A stretch of 64,000 nucleotides of DNA from Dactylorhiza incarnata (taxonomy: Eukaryota > Streptophyta > Magnoliopsida > Asparagales > Orchidaceae), in assembly GCA_033032865.1 (NCBI GenBank), contig JAWHQI010000170.1:431001-495000 (forward strand), in the 5' to 3' direction. The position numbers and the translations under genes are program-made. Below, piece by piece: positions 21,800-32,014 of this stretch. Position 1 is the first letter of the stretch; every line of letters begins with the position of its first letter. The notes under the pieces were generated by a model. That model saw nothing but the letters and a program-made list of their open reading frames with translations, ran no database searches and was not told the origin of the DNA.

Positions 21800-22190
21800 T
21801 GCAGACCAAGAATGTTATAGAAATGATCCGGCCATTCAAGATTTTCTTGTTCATCGTGAGAACAACAACAAAAGCGTCGTTGCGGGAGACATATTGGATG
21901 AAGGCCACACCAGACTGTTGCGATCCTTCACAACGGAGACGAGGGCAACCTTGTCGAAGGTGTAGAAGACTATTTGTTAGGGAGTAATCGAGATTTGATG
22001 CGTAGACCTTGGATTTCAAGGGGGGCGAGACCACCGCTGCCGCCGCCTGACTGGTAGTACTTGGAGGAGGTCGTGGTTGTGGAACAATGGCCGGAGGAGG
22101 GAAGAGGATAACGGAAGAGGATCTCGTCATCATCCTCGTCGTTGAGCCACCATCAATCGCATTTTCTCTTGCCGCAGCTCCAATCGATTG
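21800..22190 (-). pseudogene. Broken copy of a U11/U12-31K-like (RRM, minor spliceosome) gene
   Basis: Minus-strand frames contain an acidic NDEDDDEILFRYP block, a Gly/Ser linker ending SGGLAP, then KVYASNLDYSLTNS (RRM RNP2 region), FDKVALVSVVKDRN, GVAFIQYVSRNDA (RNP1) and MNKKILNGR. This order and spacing match the plant U11/U12-31K / ZCRB1 family, a U12-type snRNP protein with one RRM and one CCHC knuckle. The pieces are in different frames (shifts near the linker and mid-RRM). The match stops after NGR, and the CCHC part is absent. It is therefore a truncated, frameshifted copy. I cannot tell retroposed from segmental origin; no poly(A) tail is obvious. Confidence 0.7.
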
Positions 22191-22867
22191 GCACACAAAG
22201 TAGTGAGACACATTTAAAAGACTTTCCGTTGCCAACGCCGCCGACGCTTGAGCTCTTTTAATTAAAACACGTGACGGAGAGCAGCGTAAACTCTTGTTTC
22301 CAAAACAATTACTGTTCATTTGAAATGGTTACAAAGTCTAAAGTGCACAAATATAACTCTAATAATGCATAAATACTTGAGGAACTTCATCCAATTTTAT
22401 GTACAAAAATAATTTGTTTTTCTTAGTCGGTCATATCAAACACATATTTTATGATTGTGATGTTTATATTCAAACTCACTCAAGCAAAAAAAAAGGACAC
22501 ATATTTCATTACTCATGAACATTAAATTTGAAATAGCTCCCTCATATTTGTCCCCCAAAATGTTAGTTCTACTGAAAAAATCTTTGCACTAATTTCTGTT
22601 AAAATTTGAATTGTTTTAGATGGCATGACACTACATATTAAAATAATTTTTTAGTTTAATAAAATTGTTTCAGTGATTAAATTCCCGGGTTGCTACCAAA
22701 TATTAAAATGGAGAAGAAGAAATCTCCAAGCGGGTGGAAATCAGGGAGGGAGGGATCAAAGTAAAATCAAATATATTAAAACTTAAAAATCACATAGATA
22801 TTAAAACTTTGCATTTAACTTTTATTCATTACATGTTATAATTCGACATAGGCAGTAAAAACATCTT
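22191..22867. other. AT-rich intergenic stretch
   Basis: Lies between the broken RRM gene and the 3' end of the bZIP gene. No open frame or RNA gene recognised. The part nearest the bZIP stop codon is probably its 3' UTR and downstream region. Confidence 0.4.
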
Positions 22868-22868
22868 A

Positions 22869-22928
<60 letters not shown>
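22868..22928. repeat. (ATT)n microsatellite at the bZIP stop codon
   Basis: About 20 uninterrupted ATT units end within a few bases of the bZIP stop codon. In the mRNA sense this is an (AAU)n run right at the start of the 3' UTR. Confidence 0.95.
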
Positions 22929-22929
<1 letters not shown>

Positions 22930-23390
22930 TAATGGCAGCTTCTCATCTTAAGAGTATCAGAGGCGAATACACCACCCTGATTTATGAGCAGAGCAGCCCA
23001 TGGACGGAGCAGGCTGCTGCTATCTTCATCACCCAGCGACAACCCCGTGGCGAAGCTGCTGCTGCTGCTGCTGCCTCCGGCGGCGTTAATGCAGTGAATG
23101 AGTAGGTCTTGAAGGGACTGCAGCCTGGATCCGAGCTCCAACGCGCGTGTCCTCAGAACAGAGTTCTCTGCTTCGACTCCGAGACGGAGGCGGGTGGTAA
23201 TGTTGAGAGCAGAAAGAATCTGGTTATTCTCTTGCCTGAGATAACTCAACTGCGCAGTTAGATCATCCAGGTGCTTCTGCTTCCTCATCCGAGATCGCCG
23301 AGCCGATTCTCTATTCGACAGCATTCTCTTCTCCTTCCTCTGAGCCGCTACGGAGTTATGGAGCTGGGTCGACCCGGAGGAGGAAGGCAT
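22929..23390 (-). CDS. Group S1 bZIP transcription factor (bZIP11/ATB2-like)
   Basis: An intronless gene for a 153-residue protein. The start is the ATG at 23390 (MPSSSGSTQ); the frame opens a few codons further up without an ATG. The basic region at residues 18-40 contains NRESARRSRMRKQKHLDDL with the invariant N26-x7-R34. The leucine zipper starts at L44, with heptad positions L51 and I58. The C-terminal part is Ser-rich and ends in the short tail usual for the family. Size, lack of introns and the leader uORF all fit Arabidopsis bZIP1/2/11/44/53 (group S1). These nuclear factors bind ACGT elements, usually as heterodimers with group C bZIPs, and reprogramme amino-acid and sugar metabolism under low energy. 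Translation is expected to fall when sucrose is high (see the uORF at 23484-23618). The assignment to a single member is uncertain. Confidence 0.92.
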
Positions 23391-23483
23391 GATATTGAAC
23401 AAGAGGCGGGAGACAGACAGAGAGAGAGAGAGAGAGGGCTAGCTAATTAGGGAAGGTTAATTAGGGGGAAAGAGAGGAGCTGA

Positions 23484-23618
23484 TCATGAGAAAACGTAGA
23501 ACCAGTAGAGGAAGACGACGGAGAAGGACTGAGAGAGATGGGTGCGGCGGCGGCGGAGCAGCGTGGAGCTTAACATAAACCCGGAGAGGAGGAGCTCAGT
23601 ACTTATGGAAGGCAACAT
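23484..23618 (-). CDS. Sucrose-control peptide uORF in the bZIP leader
   Basis: A 44-codon reading frame upstream of the bZIP gene on the same strand, from ATG at 23618 to TGA at 23484-23486, ending 93 nt before the bZIP ATG. It encodes LLLSGFML in its first third, then RRRTHL and the C-terminal SFSVVFLYWFYVFS. This is the conserved SC-peptide of group S1 bZIP leaders (plant conserved-peptide uORF family 1), known to stall ribosomes when sucrose is high and so repress the main ORF. The conserved C-terminal block next to the stop codon is intact. One extra Arg in the Arg run looks specific to this copy. Confidence 0.92.
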   Translation of the reverse strand: MLPSISTELLLSGFMLSSTLLRRRRTHLSQSFSVVFLYWFYVFS

Positions 23619-23643
23619 CAATCAAGAAGAAGAGGAGCTGCAT
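23596..23643 (-). CDS. Short overlapping uORF upstream of the SC-peptide
   Basis: A 15-codon frame (MQLLFFLIDVAFHKY) whose start lies 25 nt upstream of the SC-peptide ATG and which overlaps it in another frame. A still shorter one (MFF, 23681-23692) lies further up. Leaders of bZIP11-type genes typically have several uORFs with one overlapping the SC-peptide, so a role in tuning initiation is plausible. The peptide itself has no recognised conservation. Confidence 0.5.
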   Translation of the reverse strand: MQLLFFLIDVAFHKY

Positions 23644-23906
23644 GTGAGTAGAGCTAGCTAGCTATTGGGGGAGGGAATAATTAGAAGAACATGGTTTTTT
23701 TTTGCTTCTTGGGATCTTCTTCGGCCTGATTTCTGAGAACCGAGGTTTTTTTGTTTCTTGGGGGAATGAATTAAGGAGTCGAGCTTGGGAGGGAGAGATG
23801 AGAGGAGATGGTGGTTAAAAAGGACAAGGATTTCTTGAAGGAGCCGGATTGGAGGGAGAGCGCAACAAGAAAAAAGGAAAGAGGTTTTGGGCATGCTACA
23901 AATGGA

Positions 23907-23918
23907 AATTTATACACC
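23907..23918 (-). promoter_or_regulatory. Candidate TATA box of the bZIP gene
   Basis: The minus strand reads GTGTATAAATTT. A start site some 30 bp downstream would give a leader of about 490 nt, in line with the long leaders of S1 bZIP genes, and would put the ATG at 23894 at or above the start site. Another candidate (TTTATATTCC) is near 24070. Confidence 0.4.
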
Positions 23919-23939
23919 AAAATACAAAGTGACCTAGGT

Positions 23940-23943
<4 letters not shown>

Positions 23944-24008
<65 letters not shown>

Positions 24009-24038
24009 CACTCATTCTCTCTCTCTCTCTCTCTCTCA
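23944..24038. repeat. (GA)n/(CT)n microsatellite pair
   Basis: About 31 GA units (23944-24006) are followed after ~10 bp by about 11 CT units (24017-24038). They form a potential long hairpin upstream of, or at the start of, the bZIP transcript. Confidence 0.95.
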
Positions 24039-25860
24039 GAATCAATCATATATTTGTATGCATCAAGTTGGAATATAAACTACACCATCAGCAAAGCTCT
24101 CTCACATTAAACTCACTGCTGTATGGAAGAGAGAGAGAGGGGAACAAACAAACAATATCTTGGTGGGGCCAGGCAGAATACACAAAGTGGCTGCCACCAC
24201 ACATCACATGAGCTTTAGACCCCACAAAATACATTCCTGATCACTTTGTTCACAATCATCATTTCCTCTGCAGTGACAACTCTCCTAATTCCTCATCATT
24301 TCCTTTGCAGTGCTTCCAATACTTTGAGAAATCATCATCCACCAAACCCCCCTCATATATTTAGCTCTCCTAATTAACGCCTCATTTAATCATTCTTCTG
24401 AGGTTTAAATGTGGCCATTAACTTTGATAATCACATTCAAAACACAGCAATTGACATTCGGGAATACATAGAACCAGAATGACCCTAGCTTTCTTATCTG
24501 GAATGTCACACCTAATACTTCTCAAATTAAGAGAGAGACAGAACAGAGAAGAGAGAGAGAGAGAGGTTAAAATGAAAGGAAAAAAAAAAGGAGAGGCCAA
24601 GATGGCAGTGGTTCCATCCGTGCCTAAATTATTCGATTCCATGAGCCAACTTGCCCAATTTGCATCCAAACCAGAGTAATTAATAATAATTGCAATGAAG
24701 AATAAAAAAGACATGCAATAACTTTCTTTTTTTGTATCTATCCCGAGAAAAAGAGATATAGCATAAGGAAGATAGGCTAACAAGTTATTTTCCTTAAATA
24801 AAACTCTAGAAATAATAATAATAAGAAGAAGAATTGGTGCGAACAACGTCCGAATTACAACAGAGCATGCGTGCCAGTGTGTGGAGTTATTGAGGAAGGA
24901 GAGATTTTTTCGTACGGGTAGCGTATGGGAGAATGGTACGGGTGAAATCTTGTCCGTCCAATCTGCCATCGGACTCTAGGAGGAAGGTCGCACTAAGAGG
25001 AAGTCGAAGTTGCTTTCGGCGGAAGGTAGGGAAACGATTTGCGAGTTCGGGAGGGAGAAACGTGGTGGGCCCGGGAAAAAAATTACCTATTTATTTCCGC
25101 ACGATGCGGTACGTGGGTTCGGCGTATAAAAAAGATTTCCCAGCTATATACAGAGATTAATCAAAAGAATAAAGATTATTAAAATGAGACAATAAGGGAG
25201 GATATGACCCTAAAGTTTAGGGAGAATAAATGGGAAGAAGAGAAATTGGGTGTGAAGGAGACTGCTCTACATATCCCAACAAATTTATTGTCTGCATTCC
25301 TTCATCCTCTCTTCATCAATATTGTGATGATGAGCATTTTCTCTTCTTCTTCTTTTTCTCTTCTATTTTTAATGCACAGCACGGAGGATGATGCAAAATA
25401 TGATCTTGAAATCCTATAGTTAATGTACCTAATAATTAAAGTGGTCCTTCCTTGAAAATAAAGAGTGGTCGGCATGTCGGCATGCGCCTCCTCCACACAG
25501 AGGCCACAATGCTCTCACTCCTTACATTTTGATGGCAACCACAGCTTTGCTCTTCCTGTAAAGAAAGATGTGAGTAACAGTATATTCTCTTTTCTCTCCA
25601 CTGCATCAGCAAAGTGTGATTGATAGTCAACTCTCATTATTCCCGGTAAATATATTTGTCCTTTTCAAAAAGCAGCCCCCCCCCCCACCCATCAAACAAA
25701 CAAACAATCAATTATATGTATATTATATATAAATGGGTCATATCAGACAGTAATATTTCAAGAGTTTAGGAGCGCTTACCGCCAACCGAATCATCAGTGT
25801 AAAAAAGAACGATGGTGACTCTGTTGGAAACAGCTCCTCATTGGCAATTGAGTTGCTGTA
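24039..25860. other. Upstream intergenic region of the bZIP gene
   Basis: No gene recognised. It contains further GA-rich tracts (24129-24138, 24540-24566), an AT-rich segment at 24660-24830 and a C-run at 25679-25686. Open frames on either strand are short or low-complexity. Distal promoter elements may lie here. Confidence 0.4.
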
Positions 25861-26079
25861 ATGAATTATTTTATGCAATTTTGCATGTGGAGTTACTGAA
25901 CCGTGTTATAATTCAAGCAGCGAGCGTTTGTGAATCATTCTCGGAAATTGATTAATAACTTATGAATGTAACAATTACTCTGAAATTGAATGTGTAAAAG
26001 GCTTTTCGAGTGAACCACCTCTTCCTCGTTGGAGTCGACCGTCAAGTTACTTCAGTTTAGTATCAGAGAGGTCGAAGGT

Positions 26080-26820
26080 TGCATGACATTCCTAGATCGC
26101 TCACCTCTTATAGGGAGGGATGCATGTTTTATGAGATATTTTTGGAAAACACCGACGACTGGGAACTATAATCGAGTTTAGTAGTGTGTATCATCCTCAG
26201 GCGGATAGACAGACAAAGGTTATTAATCAAAGTTTGGGAGAATTTCTCAGATTGACCGGGGAGATTTCGAAACAATAGGATCTTGTACTTCCACATGCAG
26301 AATTTGCATTTAATAATTCTAAAAACCGATCTACTTTGTATCCTACATTTACTTGACCGCCATTCACGTGGATCCCATGACAACATCTCCTTTGATGCCC
26401 ATTCACATGTCAACTATTTAAAATAACTGCATAAAAATATCACTAATAAATTACGATTAACTTCTAAAAAATATAAAATCATGGCCGATTGTCATCGCCG
26501 TTATATTTTCAAAACGAGATTGAGTGCTTGCCTATTTTCAAGAAGCAGAGATTTATGTCGGGCACATACCATAAACTACAACAAAGGAAGTTTGGCCCAT
26601 TTCAAGTGTGAAAGCGACTAGGTGAAAACACCTATCTCTTAGATCTTCCAGTTGAATTCGGCACCTCACTGATATTCAACGTGGCCGATCCGCGCCATCC
26701 CGCCTGCAGTGGCTCCAGCAATACCACCCAATTTAGAGTTGATGCTCACACCTACCACTGAGGAGGTAGATCAGATTGTGGGTATTCAGAAGTTTCGAAC
26801 TCATCATGGAACATATCAAC
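26080..26820 (+). pseudogene. Integrase remnant of the deleted gypsy copy
   Basis: Broken frames give SSVYHPQADRQTKVINQSLGE (the integrase block around the catalytic Glu, about 26180-26250), LPHAEFAFNNS, GTYHKLQQRKFGPFQV, KRLGENTYLLDLPVEFGTS and FNVAD. This is the usual order of the integrase core end and C-terminal region. Several stops and shifts are present. The same family, with near-identical blocks, is seen at 52430-52590. Confidence 0.7.
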
Positions 26821-26828
26821 ACTATTTA

Positions 26829-27023
26829 GGCTTCGTTTGGCTCGGCTTATTTGCTCCGGTGAGTTTGGACAAAATCGTCATTGTCATAGAATGTATGTTT
26901 GGCATGACAAATGTTACTACCATTATCAAGAAAAGAAACTAGTTATAAGCATACAATATTTGGTATGACAATGACGTTTTTATCCAAACTCACCGGAGCA
27001 AATAAGCCGAACCAAACGAAGCC
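26829..27023. mobile_element. Tourist/PIF-Harbinger-type MITE
   Basis: A 195-bp element with long terminal inverted repeats of about 45 bp, starting GGCTTCGTTTGG and ending CCAAACGAAGCC, flanked on both sides by TTA (26826-26828 and 27024-27026). A 3-bp TTA/TAA duplication with GG-start termini is diagnostic of PIF/Harbinger MITEs. It sits inside the deleted gypsy copy and has no coding capacity. Confidence 0.85.
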
Positions 27024-27921
27024 TTAGTTTCCTGGCGAGGTCGGTGCATTACAAACAGTTCATGGATCAGCGCCACAGAACTGCAGTGGCGACGACCAAA
27101 TTTTTCAGTTTCCAGTCTTTGCAAGTTATAGACGGAGTCGAGCTCTTTTAACCTCGGGAGAATTGATGCACCTAGTGTCACATTCGAAGACACGCCTATT
27201 TCATTTCCCGCATGTGCATGTCTATGTCTGAAGACCACGTACTGGGTTGACCGTCCAGTAAGATCATGAATAAATATGTCTGATAATTTAGAATAATTAA
27301 GGAGGGTAATTAATAAACACAAGTGTACGTAGGAAAGAAATTATATGGAAATCAATTAATAAAAAAAATTTATATTAGATCAAGTATAAAGAGAGCCAAA
27401 AAGAAAAGAACTAGGGCGGAGAAGCAGAGAAACGAAATTGTTTTCGTTTCCTCTGACAATTGAGCACCCTCCCTTTTCAGTCGCGAACCAGAGCATCTCG
27501 GGAAGGAACGACGCCCTCGACACCGGCCAGGACTCCTACCCAGTGTTTCGACGTCGGCTAGAATCGAATCTCTTCAAACCCCAGTTTGACGCCGACGACA
27601 TCGCCGATATTTTACAAGGTCGTCGTCGATTGCATGCCACTTCCGACGACCCCGTGCATCGCTGGTACCATAGGGAGGCCCCTTCGACTCCCTGTCGACG
27701 ACGCTTATCTTCCAGTGACCGGCATCATCCGCCCAACTTATCCCCTCCCGCTCGTGCGCAAAGCGTTTTCCACAGTGATGCCCACCCCGTACAGACTCGT
27801 GTTTCCTTGCAAGTGAAGTTCGAACCAATAATATCCGCCTCATATCTTTGCTTAATCATTTAGCATACTTTCTATGCATTGCATGGATCTCCTTAATCAT
27901 TCACAATTACCGTTATTTGTC

Positions 27922-28115
27922 ATAAATTATTTTATGCAATTTTGTCTGTAGAATTATTGAACCGTGTTAGAATTCAAGCCACGAGCGCCTGAGAATCGTT
28001 CTCGAAAACTGATTAATAACTTATAATGTTCCAACTACTCTGAAATTGAATGCATAAAAGGCTTTTCGAGTGAACCACCTCGTCCTCGTAGGAATCGATC
28101 CTCGGTTACATCATT
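27922..28115 (+). repeat. 3' LTR end of the deleted gypsy copy
   Basis: Partner of 25861-26045; see the element entry. The preceding 27290-27921 is probably the rest of this LTR. Its CG-rich part (27430-27830) gives accidental open frames on both strands. Confidence 0.6.
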
Positions 28116-28301
28116 ATACATGACGGTGCGAAGACTCTCCCTCCTTTTGAGTGCAACTTGAACAAAATTGTTCTCTTGCACCATAAGAACAATATTGTTC
28201 CCAAGGCATAAGGGAGGTATCCACACCGCTGAGCTACTAGATCAAACCGTCGGATGAGAGACATCTAGCACTGCATAGATCTAATGCTTGACATTAATAT
28301 T

Positions 28302-28900
28302 GTTGGAGTCTGTGACCTAAGAGTATCATGGAACTAGTATTGGCTATCAACGTAATATGAACATATGGGTAGCACATTAAGAATGTACTAGAATAAGAAG
28401 AATGAATGGTTTGAGTTTGAATTAAGTCGGACTTTAAATTAATCCAAGTCGCGAAATAAATTAATTGCTTATTTATTCTGGAAATGAATGGGTGCAGTTT
28501 GAATAGTGATTACTCATTATTTAGAGTTTTTGAAACTCCTCTCACAACATATTCAATTTTGGAAACGAATGGCTGTAGCTTTTCAGAAATGGGCTATTGC
28601 TTTTACGTGTGTATTGCTTATGAACTAATTTTTTAGAGAGGCACTGAGAGAAAATAGGAGACTAAGAGACGATCTCTGTGAAAACGAAGCTAGTATTTTG
28701 TGCCAAAGACGGGTGATCTACTTCCTTCTGCGAGGTTGTTGGACATACAGTGTCAGAGTTTCGGGCATTCATGTGGATACTGACAGATGCCGAAACTTAT
28801 ATGCGTTCGGCTTCGACAAAAACCTCTGAGGATTTACCATTTTGTTACATCTATGAATTAATGTTCTTGATTAGTTTGTTTTGCATGGATATTGTGGGGG
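28302..28900. other. LTR-like sequence of unknown family
   Basis: Begins TGTTGGAGTCTGTGACC, a common form of plant LTR start, and is non-coding. I could not find a partner copy, an end or a target duplication in the window, so it stays unassigned. Confidence 0.3.
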
Positions 28901-28929
28901 TGCGTATTTTCGCTGCGCATTAGATGCCC

Positions 28930-29430
28930 TCGAAACCCAACAAGTACCTCATCTACTAAATCAGTATGTGGTGCTCCATTGACATATCACTAATCTACTT
29001 TTGAAGGGTCATATTAGGAAAACATATGTCCATGTACAATTCTCATTACGAGTTTCTAAGAAAGATGAAACTTGGTGCATATGTATTGATATCATAATGA
29101 TAAACAAAATTACGATCAAGTATAGCTTTCTGATTTCCCCGGTTGGATGACATGCTCGATATGTTCAATGAGTCGAGTATCTTTTTGAAGATCAATCTTA
29201 AAAGTCTATTACCATCAAATCTGAATATGCCTCGAAGATAAATAGAGAACAACCTTTAAGACTAGGAAAGGATTACATGAGTGGTTATTGATGCATTTTT
29301 GACATATCCAATGCACCTAGCACATTTATGAGAGTGATGAATCAAGTTCTTCGACCACTCATTAGAGTCTGTGTAATGGTATACCTTGACGATATTTTGA
29401 TATATTCATACATATATGAACTCATGTATA
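28930..29430 (+). pseudogene. Gypsy element A: reverse transcriptase, first half
   Basis: Broken frames give VQFSLRVSKKDETWCICIDI (the 'V.KKDGSWR.CVDYR' block), INKITIKY, a degraded FSKIDL/SGYHQI region, [19 protein letters not shown] and [10 protein letters not shown]. The match breaks off directly after the catalytic YLDD box, and its continuation is found 7.4 kb away at 36840. Element B was therefore inserted between the RT palm and thumb. Multiple stops make it non-functional. Confidence 0.75.
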
Positions 29431-29922
29431 CGTACTCGGATGACCGCCCTCAGAAAGTGAAGATCCAAATCCAACCATTTAGGAGCGTCTAGTTTTATTG
29501 CATTGTATTAATGAAATTTTGGTAATTAGTAGTTTCCCCTCATATATAAGGAGTGTGGAGTCTTAGAGTGAATCTTAGGGTCTAATATAGAAATCTCTCC
29601 TTAGAGAGGACACTTCAGGGAACTGGCCCTCAAGAGCATGGTGCGAGCTTTCCTCGCGATCATATCTTGTTCTACGTACTCGGATGACCGCCCTCAGAAA
29701 GTGAAGATCCAAATCCAACCATTTAGGAGCGTCTAGTTTTATTGCATGATGTATTAATGAAATTTTGGTAATTAGTAGTTTCCCCTCATATATAAGGAGT
29801 GTGGAGTCTTAGAAGGGAATCTTAGGGTCTAATATAGAAATCTCTCCTTAGAGAGGACACTTCAGGAAACTGGCCCTCAAGAGCATGGTGTGAGCTTTCC
29901 TCGCGATCATATCTTGTTCTAC
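29431..29922 (+). repeat. Tandem pair of LTR-like units of element B
   Basis: Two adjacent, about 98% identical units (29431-29674 and 29675-29922) each start CGTACTCGGATGACCGCCCT and end CATATCTTGTTCTA. Each has a TATA-like CATATATAAGGAG box. A diverged third copy at 36536-36790 is the likely LTR at the other end of element B. After the second unit the sequence continues as TTTAATGCAATCTATTTTGG, as also happens after the third copy. Confidence 0.7.
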
Positions 29923-31041
29923 AGTTTAATGCAATCTATTTTGGGGAATACTAACGCGATACAACCTACAACTCCCCCCCCCCCCCCCCCCCACCCCCCC
30001 CCCGCCTACCCTAGGTCGAGAGAATTCTTGCTCAAACAACCTTCATTTTGGATTCGACCCAGTAAACTCACGGGAATCAAGCTCGATCGAGGCAGTAACC
30101 TCATGCAATTCATCGAGCACCGTGTTCACGTGTCAGGCCAAAAGTTCAGGCTCCATCAAGGAAGAAAACTCACTGGAATGATGCTAGATTGAGACAGGGA
30201 CCTAAAGCATCAATCGAGCGCCAAGTTCACGCACCTTCCTCGTGTTGCGATCGTCCAACCCCGGTTCAGACGATCGACTCAACGTAGGACGACGAGTACT
30301 TGTGTAGCCCACTCAGCCCAAGTCAGCGTCGATCGACTCATCATCTCGTCACTCGTCTCGTCCAGTGTCCGCAGCACAACTACCCCCACCTGCGTCGATC
30401 GACTCATCATATCGTCACTCGTCTCGCCCAGTGTCCGCAACACAACAACCCCCTCCCGCGACTTACTGTATCGTCGCAACCCTACTTACGAGTTGTCGTC
30501 TAACTGCATCGCATCCATTGCTTGCTTGTTGCTCCTTGCCTAGCCAAGATGATGTCGATCCAATCCGCTTCCTACACCCACCACCTGCAGTTGTTGCTTC
30601 CGTCGTCGGTTACCGTCGATCTCTCCCGCCCATTGATTCATATGATTCCATCGCCGCGGTTGCTTTCTTGTATCACGATGGCCCACTGTTTGAGCTACTT
30701 CATGAGCGGATTGCAACCACACATATGCGCCCACATAGCCCGTCCACATTCACCTTGTCTATCCAACATGTCCGCTTTGTGGAAGCAAAATTTACAACAA
30801 TGGTGGAAACCTTTTGTCACTGTGGCATTCATGCCTCCCAATTGTGATCGCATGTTAAACCACCCAAGCTGGCACAAATCCCTCCAATGCACTCTTATGA
30901 AGTTCCCTCGCCACCTGTCATGACGGTATCTCCACTCCACCCATCGCCACCAATTCCCCCATTATAGCCAAATTCATCACCACGCTAACTCTCTCACTAA
31001 GATTACCTCAACTTCCCCCGACAGGGCCTTTGTTTCCATTG
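29923..31041 (+). pseudogene. Gypsy element B: leader and gag remnant, left half
   Basis: Starts with a C-rich run (29971-30003) and a ~58-bp duplication at 30320-30450 (GTCGATCGACTCATCAT... twice). The rest is Pro/Ser/His-rich and stop-ridden. The last bases, 31018-31041, encode GLCFHC, the first half of a chromovirus-type zinc knuckle; the second half lies beyond the copia insertion at 36323. Gag frames at 30365-30923 are broken. Confidence 0.55.
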
Positions 31042-31046
31042 CAAAC

Positions 31047-31239
31047 TGTTAGAAACGCCCATATCAAAGGCCCATAGTTAGGCCCATTATTGTATTTATT
31101 ATGTATTTATTTCTCTCTCTCTCCTTTAGTCCCACATTGTGTATAGGATTTTCTCTCCTCTCTTCTCTCCTATAAATATGTATTCTCTCCTTGTATTTGG
31201 GTACATAAATAATACATACAAGATTCAGCTTTTCCTACA
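31047..31239 (+). repeat. 5' LTR of the copia element
   Basis: 193 bp, TGTTAGAAAC...TTCCTACA, with TATA box CCTATAAATATG at about 31170. It differs from the 3' LTR essentially by a 7-bp CTCTCTT unit gain and one substitution (AAATAAT versus AAGTAAT). Such near-identity indicates a recent insertion. Confidence 0.95.
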
Positions 31240-31251
31240 TGGTATCAGAGC
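31240..31251 (+). promoter_or_regulatory. Primer-binding site of the copia element
   Basis: TGGTATCAGAGC follows the LTR without spacer. The 760 bp between it and the ATG (31252-32014) is a GC-rich leader with many CCAGCGAGCTC-type microrepeats (31720-31930); open frames there are accidental. Confidence 0.9.
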
Positions 31252-32014
31252 ACAGGTTCCAAAAATTCCAAAATTTCCAAAATTTCCGGTCTCCCGTGTT
31301 CTGACCGCCCACCCTCCCTGTCGACTTCTGGCGGTCTCATTTTTTTTGAGACCGCTCCTCCTCCTGCTGCTTCCAGCAGTGCTCCCAGCCTCCCACGCAT
31401 CCCTCTTCTCTTGGCTTTTATAGCCTGCTTCCTTTGGCGCGTGGGACCCATCCCCTCCTTCCGCCTCTCTGCTCTGCCCGCAGAAGTTCAGCGATCTCGC
31501 AATCGCTCCCGCGGTCTCGATCAGTGCTCTGATGGCACATTCTAGCTGCGACTCGATCCCGATCTCGCCTTCGATCCCGCTCCTCAGCGGTCTGCCAGCG
31601 ATCTCTACCAGCGATCTCCTCCTCCCCGCGCGCTTCTCAGCAGTCTGCTCCTGCTCGCCTTCTGCCGAGCTCTCTCCCTGCCAGCGACAATCTCCCCAAG
31701 CTCTCTCCTGCTCGCCTTCTGCGATCTTCCAGCGAGCTCCAGTCCTACGAGCTCCAGCGAGCTCCAGCGAGCTCCAGCGGTCTCCAGTCCAGCGAGCTCC
31801 AGCGGTCTCAGTCCAGCGAGCTCCAGCGATCTCCAGTCCTGCAGCGCTCTCCAGTCCAGCAGCGGTCTCCAGCGAGCTCGTCCAGCAGCGGTCTCCTGAC
31901 CAGCGATCTCCCTCTGCGAGCTCCAGTCCAGCGTGCTCACCGTGACCGTGCGGTCTCGCTCTCCTCCCTGCCGGCTTGCTCTCTTCCCTGCAGTCCGCCG
32001 CTCTCTCTGGTATA

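Larger units (their letters stand above)
25861..28115 (+). mobile_element. Deleted Ty3/gypsy copy with two LTR ends
   Basis: The blocks 25861-26045 and 27922-28115 are diverged copies of each other (both contain AACCGTGTTA.AATTCAAGC and AAAAGGCTTTTCGAGTGAACCACCTC). The first is followed by TAGTATCAGAGAGGTCGAAGG, a mutated tRNA-Met primer-binding site, so it is the end of a 5' LTR. The second is the end of the 3' LTR, with a TATA-like TATAAAGAGAG at 27385. Only the end of integrase remains between them. The left part of the 5' LTR is missing or unrecognisable. Confidence 0.6.

Noticed and set aside
23658..23894. 78-codon frame in the bZIP leader as a further gene or uORF
   Set aside because: Its ATG lies at or above the likely transcription start, and the sequence has no conservation I recognise; kept only as a remark.
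24418..24969. 183-codon minus-strand frame upstream of the bZIP gene
   Set aside because: Crosses GA-rich and AT-rich simple sequence; hydrophobic stretches are by-products, no domain found.
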